Assembly (NCBI RefSeq): GCF_000321225.1
Contig: NW_004450464.1
Coordinates: 2,883,895-2,947,894 of the forward strand
Origin: Odobenus rosmarus divergens
Taxonomy: Eukaryota; Chordata; Mammalia; Carnivora; Odobenidae
Length of the DNA: 64,000 nucleotides
Reading direction: 5' to 3'
Below the pieces are notes generated by a model. The model was not told the origin of the DNA, ran no database searches, and saw only the letters and a list, made by a program, of their open reading frames with translations. The translations under genes were made by a program, and so were the position numbers. How positions within the stretch are numbered: the stretch's first letter is position 1; each line of letters opens with the position of its first letter. Shown in pieces: positions 34,471 through 46,639 of the stretch.

Positions 34471-34629
34471 CTCCAGATAATGTCTTGAAGTCTCTTCACA
34501 CACAAGGTGGCATTCTATTGAATTATGATCTAGATTTTTATCGTAAGTGTCTCACTGGTAATTTTTAATTTGAAAGTGTATCCTATAGGCTAGTCTTAAG
34601 ATTTAAGTTTATAAGCTGCTAATGGTAAA

Positions 34630-34734
34630 ATTAATGACTTCTTTTTTTTTAATTTTTATTTTATTATGTTATGTTAATCACCATACATTACATCATTAGT
34701 TTTTGATGTAGTGTTCCATGATTAATGACTTCTT
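34630..34734 (-). mobile_element. Ultra-short carnivore L1 insertion (77 bp) with 14-bp target duplication
   Basis: ATTAATGACTTCTT at 34630-34643 and 34721-34734 flanks a 77-bp insert: a T-run tail then ATGTTATGTTAATCACC, ATACATTACATCATTAG and GATGTAGTGTTCCATG. This is the last part of the young arctoid L1 3' UTR in antisense. The perfect duplication shows a single recent target-primed insertion with extreme 5' truncation. Confidence 0.95.
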
Positions 34735-35204
34735 AAAGATGAAGATAACTAGAAATCAAATCATTTCACATTAAGAGGGAAATATATTGACAAAGAATAC
34801 TAGAATCATCTTTTGTACCTGAGATCATGGTTTATCCTATTCTTTAGTATTTGTGATGTCTTTTTTTCTCTACACAGTGGACACTGTCATCCTATTTACT
34901 CATAACTGATAGTGTCATTGCTCAAGGCAAAATCTTTACGTAGAGAGTTTAGGGTGGAGTTGTTTATGAACAGGGTACTCTGCACTTTCATAAAGGGAAG
35001 AATTTTAAGAAGGCATTGTCTAATAAGCTAAATTTTAAATCATGACTGTCAAGTCTTTAAAATAATTTTGAGAGGAGCAGTATGGTTATTGGCTAATACA
35101 TAGCTCACTGAAATAAAAATTGGGCATTGTTTTCGTTGCCTGGGTCAGGATTGCTTATGGGTAATATCTTTCACTGAGACATGGAGAAGATGAAACTTGC
35201 CTTC
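34735..35204. other. Unique AT-rich sequence
   Basis: No repeat or open frame that I can assign. Confidence 0.45.
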
Positions 35205-35410
35205 TGTCTGGTAACGTGTCATGAAATCACAGTGATGGAAGAGATCTTATATATCACCTTGCTCAGTTTTCTAATTTCATAGATGAAGAAACAGAAGTAT
35301 AATGGATTTCTCTAACTTGCCCAGTGTCATTCCACAGGATTAATTATAGAAGTGGCACAAGAATGCAGGCTTTCTTAATTTTAATCCTGGGATTTTCTCA
35401 CCACATCATC
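35205..35410 (+). mobile_element. MIR-like ancient SINE
   Basis: GGAAGAGATCTTATATATCA, TTTTCTAATTTCATAGATGAA, GAAACAGAAGTATAATGG, TCTAACTTGCCCAGTGTCAT, AGAAGTGGCACAAGAATGCA. This is the core logic of MIR-type SINEs (GATGAGGAAACTGAGG, CTTGCCCAAGGTCA, AGTGGCAGAG). The subfamily is uncertain. Confidence 0.65.
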
Positions 35411-35661
35411 CTGTTTCATTCATTCTCTCAACCTACTGATACATACATTTTAGTGCTTACTATTTGCCAATTATTGTGCCAGAAGCTTAATTAATCACTT
35501 TGAATTTGTTACTTTCTTGGCTCTTCAGTGATGAAAGAATTTGAAATACTTCAGTTTTATGGAAACAAAGACATACTGTGTAACTTGAATTTGTTTGAAT
35601 GAATATATATTTTTCATCAATATGTGTATATTTTAAAACCTTATTTAGAATATCACATTGA

Positions 35662-35860
35662 GGGCGCCTGGGTGGCTCAGTCGTTAAGCATCTGCCTTCG
35701 GCTCAGGTCATGATCCCAGGGTCCTGGGATCGAGTCCCACATCGGGCTCCCTGCTCAGCGGGAAGCCTGCTTCTCCCTCTCCCACTCCCCCTGCTTGTGT
35801 TCCTGCTCTCGCTGTCTCTCTCTGTCAAATAAATAAATAAAATCTTTAAAAAAAAAAAAA
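35662..35860 (+). mobile_element. SINEC, plus strand, near-consensus, 15-bp target duplication
   Basis: Head GGGCGCCTGGGTGGCTCAG, GTTAAGCATCTGCCTTCGGC, GGTCATGATCCCAGGGTCC, an intact B-box-like GGGATCGAGTCCCAC, GGGCTCCCTGCTCAGCGGG, CT-rich block, AAATAAATAAATAAAATC and an A-tail. Perfect target-site duplication AGAATATCACATTGA at 35647-35661 and 35861-35875. Among the youngest-looking inserts here, and typical of bears, seals and mustelids. Confidence 0.98.
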
Positions 35861-35875
35861 AGAATATCACATTGA

Positions 35876-36721
35876 AGGAAAAAATTCTACTTCCCAACAT
35901 TTGGACAAGATCACTGGGCAGTCTTCCAGTTGATGTTTTGACTGATTCCTTACTAATGCTGATGTTGATCAGCATTGTAATGTAACGTGACTTTAGCATG
36001 CACATCTGCTCAGTGAACTGTAATAGGCATTCAACTATAATGCTTTCTAATTATCTTGAATCCTAGATATGATATGACGGGCCATTATTTTTCATTCCTT
36101 ATTGAATGTTGGGATTAATTATTGATTGAATATGAATGCTTCAAAATTTTTATTTCAAAAGAGAACTCTCACATTTAACTTAAAAATTGACTTTAGCTTT
36201 TTTTTCCCCTATTGATTTAATGTAATTCTTCATAATCTTTAATGGAGATGTCTTCTATATTTGAATTAATGAATCTAGTACCACAAAATAATTTAATGTC
36301 TATATTGTTATTACTTAACCTGTGATTCTGTGAAAAAGTTGTTGGCAGTTATATTGTCATAATTTATTAAATAGTACTAGAGAAAAGAAAATATCTAGTT
36401 TATGAACCATTAGGTTTCTCAAGCTGTGTTGCCAGTAAAATCACTTTATAAAGACATAAAAAATTCTGTGCATCTGTATGTCTTAAAATTACCATATCGT
36501 CTTACAACTTTTATTAGAGGGAGTATCATTCATGTTTCTAGAAGCAAACTAAATTTCTGTGTCCAGAGTATTTCCAAAAGAAATGGTGAATGAAGCTAAG
36601 TTGGTCTTCAGGATTATCCCATTTCCTTTTGGACTCTTTGTACGTTGTCCTGACTTTCCTGAAGCAGAACATTTCCTTCACAGTCCCATCCCTTATTTAG
36701 TCTGTCTCCACCCACAGCCCG
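35876..36721. other. Unique AT-rich sequence
   Basis: No identified feature; the open frames here are short shadows. Confidence 0.45.
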
Positions 36722-36748
36722 CTCTCTCTCTCTCTCTCTCTCTCTCAG
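36722..36748. repeat. (CT)n microsatellite
   Basis: Thirteen uninterrupted CT units. Probably length-polymorphic. Confidence 0.95.
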
Positions 36749-37418
36749 ATTCCTCTCACACTAAAGTTGGTATATTTCCAGTGGTTCAGATCAATCCATA
36801 ATTGCTGTCTGGAGTCCTCTGTTGAGAAAGATTTAAGATTACAGCTCAGATCAATGGGAAAGACCGGATGTCTGACATGTATGTGGGCTTGAGGAGTGCT
36901 AGACTTTTCCAGCATGTCCTATGACCATCTCACCAGTGTATTTACTATCTATTTAAGATCTTTTCAACTAACTGATCTGAAAAAGAAATCTTTATTAATG
37001 TACTGAGAGAAGTTGGCTCCCAGTTTCTCATTCCTCTTCCAGTCACCATAGCTCGCGAATAGTTTAATAGTGACCTTGTGAAGACCGTATTACCTATTTG
37101 CTTTATAAACCTGTTCTTGGTTAGTACTGGGAAATTGAATTTCTCCCAATCATGCTAATTTGAGGGAAATCTGCTTCTTGAACCTATAGAGTTGGATTTT
37201 GGTATTACACAGACCAAGAATATTTTTTTTAATGTGATGCCTGAATACACTTGGAATTTTCCAATATTTTTTCCCCTTGGGATTTAATGTTTTCTATGGA
37301 GGTTTATTTAATTATGCTGGATGTTTATGTTTTCATTCTTTCGGAATGCTCCAGCCTTGTATCTTCTTTTTGGTTATTCTGGTATTGTTGCCTAAACAAT
37401 ATTTATCTTTAATCTACA
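36749..37418. other. Unique sequence
   Basis: No repeat or gene recognised. Confidence 0.45.
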
Positions 37419-37889
37419 CAGTAGTTTGCCCTTATCCATGGTCTTGCTTTCTGTAGTTTCACTTACCCTTCATCAACCGTGACCCAGAAGCACATGATCC
37501 TCCTCCTGATGTATCAGGAGGTCAGTAGTAGCTGAACGCTCAGTCACAATGCCCATGTCGTTCCCCTCACTTCATCTCATCATGTAGGCATTTTAATGTC
37601 TCACATCATCACAAGAAGGGTGAGTACAGGACAATAAGATATTTTTGAGACAGAGGGAGAGAGACTACAGTCACATAACTTTTATTACAGTATATTGTTA
37701 TGACTTCTATTTTATTATGAGTTATTGTAGTACATCTCTTACTGTGCCTAATTTATAAATTTAACTTTATTGTAGGTATGTATGTACAGGAAGAAGCATA
37801 CTATATATAGCGTTCGGTGCTATCCATGGTTTCAGGCATCCATTGGGGTTCTTGGAACACATCCCAAGCACATAAGAGGGGGATTGCTG
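37419..37889. mobile_element. Tigger-family (TcMar) DNA transposon, internally deleted
   Basis: The ends are inverted-repeat-like: CAGTAGTTTGCCCTTATCCA at left (consensus CAGTAGTCCCCCCTTATCCG) and AAGAGGGGGATTGCTG at right, followed by TA, the expected Tigger target dinucleotide. The left TA appears mutated to CA. Internal Tigger text includes TCTTACTGTGCCTAATTTAT, GTATGTATGTACAGGAAGAAG, GCGTTCGGTGCTATCCATGG and CAGGCATCCATTGGGG. At 471 bp the transposase gene is missing, so this is a MITE-like relic. Confidence 0.87.
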
Positions 37890-37891
37890 TA

Positions 37892-38827
37892 CTCTTCAGA
37901 AACTAATGCTAGCAGACAATCGCATATCTTGATTTGGTATTTCCTCTCATTTATAAAAAGCTGGAAGAATACCACAGAAGTTACCGGTTACTTTATGAAA
38001 TTTCTTAGATTCAGACATTGTTAACTGAGAAAAACAAAGAAAATGTTGATAAAATTAACTTATGTGAAAAGTGCTTTAGAACTTGAAAATAGTTTCTAGA
38101 CTTACTTATATTATTAAAAGTTTTACAAGTGATATTTATTCAAAAAGCTATGAGATTTTTTAAAAAGGTCCTTGGGTCTTGCCTTGGAGACTAAAATGAG
38201 ATGAAGGGGAAGAGGGTGGGTGGTCTATGTGAAGGGACTGGTCGTGGTTCAGCTTTGTTTCGGTCTGAGAAGTGTGGGGATATTTCATATTAGGTATTTT
38301 GCTATTATGCGTTTGAATCTGAAAGCCTTTTTGTTTTTTTCCTTTGAAGGATTTTTTAAAAGACAAAACAAATTAATTCTCATTGGAGACTAGATCAATT
38401 ACATGATCAGATAGATAGATGCTTATGCGATGGTAATTATAAAGAATTCATAATGGAATTAATGGGTTAAAGTTGGAATTATGAGACAAAACTTACCAAA
38501 ATGATCTCTGTCTACGCAAAGATGTGTGACTACAAGGTTAACACAGTAGTAGAAAGAAAGAGTGGTGGAAAAATGATTTTTTTAAACGTCTGGTTTGAGT
38601 GACTCTGCATATCAAGTTAGACTTAATAAGAGTATTACTGTTTGCATATTAAGTTATTGGAGCTCTGAGTAGTGAGAGAAGAAAGAGGTGTGAATATATA
38701 CACCCGTGAGCATTCAATGACACAACACAGCAAACAAGCCGAGTGTGTTGTTTCTGTGGATTGAGGTACCCTTCTGTGGTTTAGAAAGACTGACTTTTTT
38801 CCAGCATGTATTTTCGTAATTTGAATC
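37892..38827. other. Unique AT-rich sequence
   Basis: No gene or identified repeat. Confidence 0.45.
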
Positions 38828-39515
38828 ATTCATTCATTCATAAAATATTTGCTGAGTGCTGGCCTTGGGCTGGGTACTCTACTAGGCACTAGATATACCA
38901 TATTGAGGGAAATGGACATGATCCTTGCCTCCAGGGAAAGTCTATTCTAGTGGAGAAACCCAGAAAATAAACAAGTAATGCAAAATAGTATATACATACA
39001 TAAACAAATCAAGAAAAGTATTAAGGAATACAGAGGATGCTGTGATAGATAAAAATATCACTGGTTGATGATAGTGGGCCCAGAGATCATGAAAATGGAA
39101 TTTGAAGTCTATGGAACCAGCCATGCAGAGAGCTGGGGTCCTGTAGGTAGCGCCAAGGTTGGCGTAATCTGGGATCTGAGAGCTGGACCATAGGACTGGA
39201 GGGTGGGGAGTGGAAAGATATGAAATGGGAGAGGTTGGCAGGGACCGTATCATGCAGGGTTTCCTAAGGCACGGCAAGGACCTTGGAGTGTGTATAAAAG
39301 TAAGGGAAGCCACGGATAGGTTTTAAGCAAGGAGTGACTTGATCCATTTGGTCTTTGCTTTGAAAAGTTCCCTCTAGCTGCTTTGAAAAGAATGGTTAAA
39401 GGGGCATTCATAGAGGAAGTAGAGACAATGTTAAACAGTTTCTCATCTGATCCACCAGGGGCCTGAACAGCAGGGGTGGCAGTGAAGACAGGAAGAAGTG
39501 AACACCATTCTGAAT
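38828..39515 (-). mobile_element. Antisense L2 LINE, 0.7 kb (3' UTR plus ORF2 end)
   Basis: Left end TTCATTCATTCATAAAATATT, GCTGGGTACTCTACTAGGCAC, then GAAAATAAACAAGTAATGC, then ORF2-derived antisense text: GATCATGAAAATGG, GGGACCGTATCATGCAGGG, TTTCCTAAGGCACGGCAAGG, GGGAAGCCACGGATAGG, TTTTAAGCAAGGAGTGACTT, CCCTCTAGCTGCTTTG. The order matches the 8.5-kb copy but lacks its reverse-transcriptase half. Confidence 0.88.
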
Positions 39516-40593
39516 TCATTCATTTTTAACTCTACGATCTCAAAACTATGGATAAGTAAATATTTCAGAATATGTTTCTCAGTTTATTCCACCTATTGTG
39601 GCTCTTTTCCTTCTCAAACATCTAAACCTTAGTTTCGAATTTCTAATTAATGCTTTCTTTTCTCCCCTGATTTTGGTTCAAAGAGAAATTCCCCTATTAT
39701 AGTTTACATAATAATAAGTGAAGTACAATATTAGATTGTAATTTATGTAGTTGCCATTCTTGTGGGTTAAAATGGTTGATTATGGGCCAGTTCATGTGGT
39801 TTAATCTAACAGACTCAGAGATTGACTGTCCTCATTGAAACATTTGGCTTATATAGATGAGGTCTGTAGCAAGGGAAATAGTCTCCTATCCTATGGATAA
39901 ATAAATGAAGACTCCAAATGGCATTGCCATGATGAAAGATGCATTATTGCTGTTCCTCAGTCCTTAGGCACATAGAGCACCTTCACTGCATAGCCCAGGA
40001 GGTGGGGGGGGGGGAGTGAAAAAGCCACTTTATTGCAAAAGCGCACTTTTCCTCTGTAGTCAGTCAAATGCTATTATCCTTTTATTACTCTGTAATTTTG
40101 AGGGCAAGTTCAGTGAATAACTATGGAGGCTATTAAGAGCTGTCATGGAAAATTTATTTGTCTTTAAATGGAAGGTAGAAACATTACTGTAGGAGCTGCA
40201 TTGCTTCGATGTAGATATCACTCCTCTTTGAGCTTTTTAAAATGATGTTTATTGTTTCTCACAATGAAACCCCAGACCTTTCTAACACTCGCAATTGTGA
40301 TGCTGCCTTTTTCCTTTTGTCTGGAATAAAATCTATGGAGGATGCTTGGCCCATGGGAACCAATCTTACTTTGTGTTAGTTTCATGTTAGTGTCTACACT
40401 AATAGTACACAAGTGGGGTCAATAGTAGGTTCCAGAAAACATGGTTATATCCACCCAGCTCCTTAAAGGGGAAAAGTTCCAGAAAGGGCCTCTACCACCC
40501 TCTCCTCTTTAGTCTTATCTTTGGCTTTTGAGAGTAAAAATATGGCTGTTGGAGGCCATCACAATGCATAGCAAGAACTGAATATTTCAGAAA
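39516..40593. other. Unique sequence with a G-run
   Basis: A poly-G tract of about 12 lies at 40003-40014 (GTGGGGGGGGGGGAG). No gene or repeat family otherwise. Confidence 0.5.
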
Positions 40594-40598
40594 ATCAC

Positions 40599-41039
40599 TG
40601 TTTTATTTTCCAGTAGCAGCTGTAATGAATTACCTCAAACTTGGTGTCTTAAAACAACAGAAATTTATTTTCTCACAATTCTGGAGGCCAGAAGTCCAAA
40701 ATCAGTGTTGGCCAGGCCCATTCCCTCCGAAGACTCTAGCGGGGAGTATCCTTTCTTGAGTCTTCCAGGTTATGGTGGCTCCAGGGACTTCCTGGCTTGT
40801 GTGCCTCAATTTGCTCTCTGACTCTTCACATGGTTTTTCTTCCCTGAGTCTCTGTGTGTCCTTTTCTATCTCTTATAAGGACATTTCTCTTTAGATTTAG
40901 GACCCACCCCAATCCAGCATGATCTCAATTTCATTTTCAATTTAATTACATTGGCAAAGACCCTGTTTCCAAATAAGGTTACATCCTGAGGTTCCACGTG
41001 GACATGAATTTAGGAGAAGATGCTATTCAGGGCACTACA
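40599..41039 (-). mobile_element. Solo MLT1-type LTR (ERVL-MaLR), minus strand, with 5-bp target duplication
   Basis: Antisense MaLR LTR text: CAGTAGCAGCTGTAATGAATT, GTCTTAAAACAACAGAAATT, TCACAATTCTGGAGGCCAGA, CTTATAAGGACATTTCTC, GACCCACCCCAATCCAGCAT, GCAAAGACCCTGTTTCC, AAATAAGGTTACATCCTGAG. Bounded by TG (40599) and CA (41039). The 5-bp repeat ATCAC at 40594-40598 and 41040-41044 matches the ERVL-type duplication. No internal viral sequence is present, so this is a solo LTR. Confidence 0.9.
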
Positions 41040-41044
41040 ATCAC

Positions 41045-41489
41045 TGACTCAGAGCACAAAACAAAAACACGGGAGTTGGTGGTTTTATTTTCTAATTTCA
41101 GTTTTATCAACTTTTAAAGGAAGCTAACTTATTTTCCATGCTTTCCCTGCAATGGAGTTAAGAGATTAATTCATAGGATTGCCAGAAGATCAAATTACTA
41201 AAACTCTCTATATATGTTTAGTAAGGGAATAGAATTGAACAAGGAAGGATTTTCATCTAATTGTAAAGTGTTATTAAAAATTTGCTCCACTGAACTCTTG
41301 CGAAGGAGACTTTGAAAGAAATACACTTCCGTATATGGTTCTAATTATGACTTTTTTCATTGAACTGGGCTTGGAGTAGTGCTTCTTGGACATAGAATTA
41401 GGTTCTAGCTTGGGAATATTTGCTTGTCCTGTGTTTATTTAAAGTTCACGTTCCTTAGTTCTATGTATACTATGGATTTTCCTTCAGTT
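41045..41489. other. Unique sequence
   Basis: Nothing identified. Confidence 0.45.
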
Positions 41490-41748
41490 TTAGTAATGAT
41501 AATCATGGTCCCATATAGCTTGTACTATGGGACAGGAACTCTGCCAGATCCCCGTCCATTATCTAAAGCAGTCCTGCATCACGACACTCCTTTGGAGTAG
41601 TTATTATTGTCCTTGGTTTATAGATGATGGAACTGAAGCTTCAGTGACTTGCCCAAGGATGTGCAGGGTGTCAGCAGAAGAACTGGTTTTCTAATCCAGT
41701 CTGTCTGGTTCCAGGATACTAGCTTTTTACCACTGCCCAATGCCTCTT
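41490..41748 (+). mobile_element. MIR SINE, plus strand, near full length
   Basis: TGGGACAGGAACTCTGCCAG, GGAGTAGTTATTATTGTCC, GATGATGGAACTGAAGC, GACTTGCCCAAGGATGTGCA, CAGCAGAAGAACTGG, CCAGTCTGTCTGGTTCC, TTTTTACCACTGCCC, all in sense MIR order. Confidence 0.88.
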
Positions 41749-42229
41749 TCTAAGTATGTCCGTCCCGGGTATAGGAGGAGGTGTATACATTTATCTGCTG
41801 TTAATCCAATGTCACCTTGAACCTAGGTTCCTGAAACCCGAATTGTCTTGCTGGGTCTCAGTGTGACCTCCCTCAGGAGAAGGGTTCCAGGTCTATCATG
41901 TGAGGGGAATGGGGGGATGGTTCACAGTGTTTCTCCAGACTCCTGGCTGGCAGCTTTGAGTACAAGCAGTAATACTGAGTGAGGGGCAGAGATTATTTGC
42001 CTTTGGAGCACACCTTTCCCCTTTCGACTAAGATTTTCTTCTGAAAGCTGCATCCGTTTGGATGCAGACATGGGTCACCAAGCAGGGTGAAGAGACAGCA
42101 CCCCACCAAGCTCAGGTGTGTTCGCCAGATTGGAAGGTGGCCTGACATGTGCATGATGCCTCCTTGGAGCTGCCTTCCCGACCACTGTAAGGAAGGAAGC
42201 CTCCTCCCTCCCTCCCTCCCCACCACTCC
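41749..42229. other. Unique sequence, GC-moderate
   Basis: Short overlapping frames on both strands (41993-42332) without domain features. A (CCTC)-like tract, CTCCTCCCTCCCTCCCTCCC, lies at 42201-42220. Confidence 0.45.
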
Positions 42230-42448
42230 TGTATGCTGCTTCTGCTACATTTCCCACTACAGCACAAACTGCTACTTGATACGTTTTGTATGTTTATTCA
42301 TGCCTTGTTTTCTGCCCGCCACCAGAATGTAAACTTCATGATGGCAAGAGCTTTGTCTTCTTCACTTCTGTATCCCCAGTGGATAGGAGAGGGCTTGGCA
42401 CAAAGACTGTGGGAGCAAGGAGTGAGTACAAGTGAATAAATGAATGAA
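42230..42448 (+). mobile_element. L2 3' end, plus strand
   Basis: Sense L2 tail: GCCACCAGAATGTAAACTTCA, TGATGGCAAGAGCTTTGTC, TTCTGTATCCCCAGTGG, GGGCTTGGCACAAAGACT, and the terminal AGTGAATAAATGAATGAAA. Confidence 0.87.
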
Positions 42449-45400
42449 AATATCATGTTGCCATAGTTAAACCAGTGATTCACACCTACTTATTTTATTC
42501 CTTTGCTGATTTTTTAGGAAATTCTAGGACTTCACTGAGCCCTAAGCACTGATAAAATGTTGTGGGTGTTAAGCTATCTAGTGGTCAGCAGTATTCTCAT
42601 GTGGTCTAATGATGTGGGGTGAAGGTTGTGGTTACTTCTGGGTAGGATCCAATAAGAGAGACGAAAAAAATCTTAGAGCTAAAGGAGTAAAAAGATGGAG
42701 TGGATAAATATGCTGGAAACAGCAGTAATGGACATAAATATATACAGCTTGTAATGACTACATATACATACAGTGTATATATGTAGCATATATACTGTCT
42801 TTAGTATATATTAAATATGTATGTATCCTTTAACTTCTTATTTTTACTAAAGGACAACCAGCACAGAATAGTGTTACATTATTTATTTATTAATAAACAT
42901 CTCTATCAGAAAAATCCAGTTGGGATTAACTGTTAAATCCTCTAAGATACAGTACAGGCTGGGAATATTTATTTATATTTAACCATTGACTCTCACAAAA
43001 TATGACTCTGCCCATGAGTTTACTGGGAAAAGAACAACAACAACAACAAAAGGAATTGTTTTACTTTTACTTGACTTTTACTGTTAGTGGATTTCAAGAG
43101 TTAGTGGGGATGTGTAATTCTAGCGGGAGGCCTAACATTATGGTAAGAGAGTCAGACATTTCTTTTCTCTACCCAAGGCCTGAGTCACTTAGAAAGGGAC
43201 ATGTGAAGTTTGAGGAGAGATTGAGGGATGATGAACACAGGGGAGAATGGGACTTATTTGGTTGAGGAGAAGAGAGATGGGAATTCTATTTTTTTCTTCT
43301 TCCTTTGACTAGAAGTCTTAACTTTCCAAATTGCCTCACAGGACTGTGTGGAGATTATTGATAACCGGTTCTGGGAGCAGTAATGGCGAAGGAGGGTCAG
43401 AGCACTTAGGGGTGGTGGGGGGAAGGGAGAGGAGACATTTACTTAGAGCTCAACTCTGTCTCTGCTGCTGGTGGATTTCTATTCCATTACCACTTTCTTC
43501 TTTTCAGTAATGGAACTTACAGAGACAATGAAAAAGGTAATAGAGCTATCACTATAGTATATTCTGGAGACCCAGCTGAGGTGCTAACGTAGATTCTAAG
43601 GCTTACAAAACACACTGAAATGGATCAAGTTCACTGCCTTTCAGCGCAGTGTGGATGGGAATGGAAAAAAAACTGGCAGCGTGTTCAAGAATAGCCTCAA
43701 GAGCTTTGTGTGTGGGCTTCACCCCTTTATAGGCAATTACTTTCCACTTCTGAGGGTGTCAGCTAAGCCATTATTTATTAATTATTTTCTTCAAATTATT
43801 GTTTCTTTGTTACCTTGTAATGATATGTGCCCAAATGGATGTTCTTCAAAAATACTATTTTATCAGCTTACATGCGTGTCGTTTTTGCACCTTTCTCTGA
43901 TTATGGTGTTTTTTGTTTTTTTTTTCAGTCTTGGCACATTATATCTCAGTTTTCTTTGTCCTTTTATCATGCTTGTTGCATTCAGAATCACTCGTGTCAC
44001 TACTATTTTAGTTTACTCTTTCATGTAAACTCTGGAAAGTCACTAGAACATCACACTTCTCTTGGTTTCCTCCTCGGGTTTGTTTTGTGATTCCTTAAAT
44101 AAAAACGGTATCTTCTTTCTCCTAGGGGAGGGATTTGGTTTATTATGAGCAGTGTGCCTGGTAATTGAGGTGGAACTTTTATCAACTTTCCCAGGTGCTG
44201 TATCACCAACTCTACTGTAACAATATAGGCAAAGTATGGTTTGCTTTAGTCTGGTGCTGGTATACTGGAAAGAAATCACCACCAAAATGGGTGGTGGCAG
44301 AATTTGGAAACAGAAGGAATATGGAATATTATTAGAAGAGGGACTGTCCTCTGTGATAGCTCTAATAAGTGTCTTGTAAGTCATGACTTTAGTATAAATT
44401 TAACTTGTCCTTTTTCAGGGACACAGTGGAGAGATTTTAAATGATACAATTACAACCAGTGTCACTCCACATAAGTGATGTATACCTGCATCAGATTGAT
44501 TGTGAGTCTTGATGACAAATGCCAGCTACCTTTGGCCACCAGAGAAAGACAATATTTCTCAAGTGTGCTTTGGCTTTCCAAAAAAAAAAAAAAAAAAAAT
44601 CCATTACTGGATTTTACACTAATGTAACAGTTGTTCAGAGGAAACATTACTTTGTACAACATAGGTTTTTAAAATTTGATCTCTGTTTTAGATACTAAGA
44701 TAAACACACATGCATATGCATTTACTTTTGTTAGAGAGAAAACAGGTAGGGCTAATTTAATTTGCACCTCTTGCAGTCACCCTTTCTGAATTTTGACTTC
44801 TCTTGTGATTCTGCCACCCTTTAGAGTGGGTTTTCATTTATTGGGTTTCTTTTTCTTAGCTTTTAGGTTTAATAGCTTAGACTGAAAGGCACTTATCTTG
44901 CTACTGGCTAGCATGTTTCATTGGCTACATTTACTCTGGCAGATGAGTTATAACAGATGCTTTAATATATGTATTTTTCTTTTTTCCTATAGAGGGACCC
45001 TCATAGTGTTTTGACAGTTCAAAAGGATGGGGGTTATTGAGCGTCTAGTTTCTCAGCTGCTCAGCTGTATTTTTTGAGCTATAGATCAGCAAAATTACCC
45101 AGCTCCCTTACACAAGGTGTTCTGTTGCCAGATGGGACTCTGCAGGAAACAACTTCTTAGTTTTCTTAAATCAGGATTTATAGTAAAATAGAATAACACT
45201 TAGGTATGGAAGACTTGGGTTTCTCTGGAAATCTTGGAGTCTCCAATACCCGTCCTTTCTCTCTGTCTTCATTGCTTCCTGTTCAATTAAGCTGATAACA
45301 AAATGTCTACACTGGGATTCAGTAACTGAAGGGCACATTCTTAGCAATTTTCATCGTATTGTCTGCTCTGAGACTGGATGGAAAGGTTCAGCTCCAATTG

Positions 45401-46639
45401 CACCATTAGCCCGGCAACTGCAGCCAATCGTTACCAATGATTTTTGGTCTCCCTAATTGTTTCTTACTTTATTGAGCTTATTCAGAAATAATGAAACACC
45501 ATCCTTCCTTTTCTTAAAAGATATTCACATGAAGTGCAGTTGCTGTTTCTTCTATAAACTCATCAGCATTGCCTTAAGGAGTCCCCTTAACTATCGATTT
45601 GCCAGTCTAGCTAATAGATCTCCTAATTTGCAGAAATACCTCCATGCAAGATTTCAACAATTAGACAATCACGACAGGAAGTCCCAGGGGACTTCCAGGT
45701 TCTGCGCTTATGGATGGCTCCGAGCAGCCTCCCTATTGGAAGTGCTGGAGCTGGGTGACCAGGGAGAGAAGAATAAAACACCAAGATAAATAAGTGGGCA
45801 GTGCTTCTTTATTTTCCAGGGTCTGCAGCTCTTCTGAAAGCATATCTTCTGGCTTGGATTGGAAACAGCGCATGTCAACAACCACACTGAAATATTGTTT
45901 ACATAAAATATTTTAGTACCTTCTTTAAACCCACATTCACAAAGCAGGAAAAGACTAGGTCAAGTTTCATTAAGCCCTTTTGGGAAGATACGTGTGATTA
46001 CTGTTGTAGTCTTCCATGGCTTAAAACCTAAACCCATATATGTTAAGTGAAAGTTAACTGGTTTTCATAATAATCAAAACTGCCTTGGCTTGAAGTTCTA
46101 ATAGAGAAATTTCGTGGAGATTAGAACCTAAGCTTCTATGCTGCCTTATCACTTATTGCTAATTAAAACTTTGTTATAACTTTGTGACCCACTTGAGAAC
46201 ATTAACATTGCCAGAGTATTAAGTATTTTAGTAGCACAACATGTGGTTTTGACATCTTCTCAAATGGCTAGTTGGCTTGTGATTAATTCCAAAGCTTGAA
46301 AATATATAGTCAAGGTATTAAAAGCCTGATGTGAAAATAAGGACATCACCTTGTTTTCTCTCCCATTTTTGCCCATTCCCAGGTTTCCTGAATGTTCTCT
46401 CTCACTTAAAGATCTTCAATACTCTTCATTGTTAGTAGCGAATGGCTTACAAAACCCCATGCTGTGCTCCCCCTATGGATACACGTTCTCCCACTCCCTT
46501 TCTGATCTCTCCTGGTTCATCTATGATGCCATTTTCCTTTTGGTAATCACAGGTTTCCAACCCACATTCATGCTGTCACTCATGTTCTAAATGAAACCTT
46601 TCCCCTAACTTTCCCAAACATTGGCATTTTTCCTCCAGC
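42449..46639. other. Long unique stretch
   Basis: About 4.2 kb with no recognised transposon and no gene. Frames of 87-125 codons (43002-43265, 43651-44028, 44043-44384, 45457-45789) have no domain, and the 125-codon one is a Phe/Leu-rich frame from T-rich DNA. An imperfect palindrome lies at 42758-42786, a (CAA)5 run at 43035-43049 and an A20 run at 44580-44600. Confidence 0.5.
42758..42786. repeat. AT-rich imperfect palindrome
   Basis: Begins CTACATATACATACAG and ends TGTATATATGTAG: complementary arms with two or three mismatches in 29 bp, within a TATA-rich region that runs to about 42825. Confidence 0.75.

Noticed and set aside
35703..36005. 100-codon minus-strand frame
   Set aside because: Covers the reverse strand of a SINEC (its CT-rich block gives the Ser/Arg-rich segment and its tail the Phe run).
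36722..36748. Short tandem repeats considered as CRISPR-like arrays
   Set aside because: Simple microsatellites with no spacers, in a vertebrate genome.
43651..44028. 125-codon plus-strand frame rich in Phe and Leu, membrane-protein-like
   Set aside because: The hydrophobicity comes from T-rich DNA (including a T10 run). There is no signal of a known family and no neighbouring gene structure.
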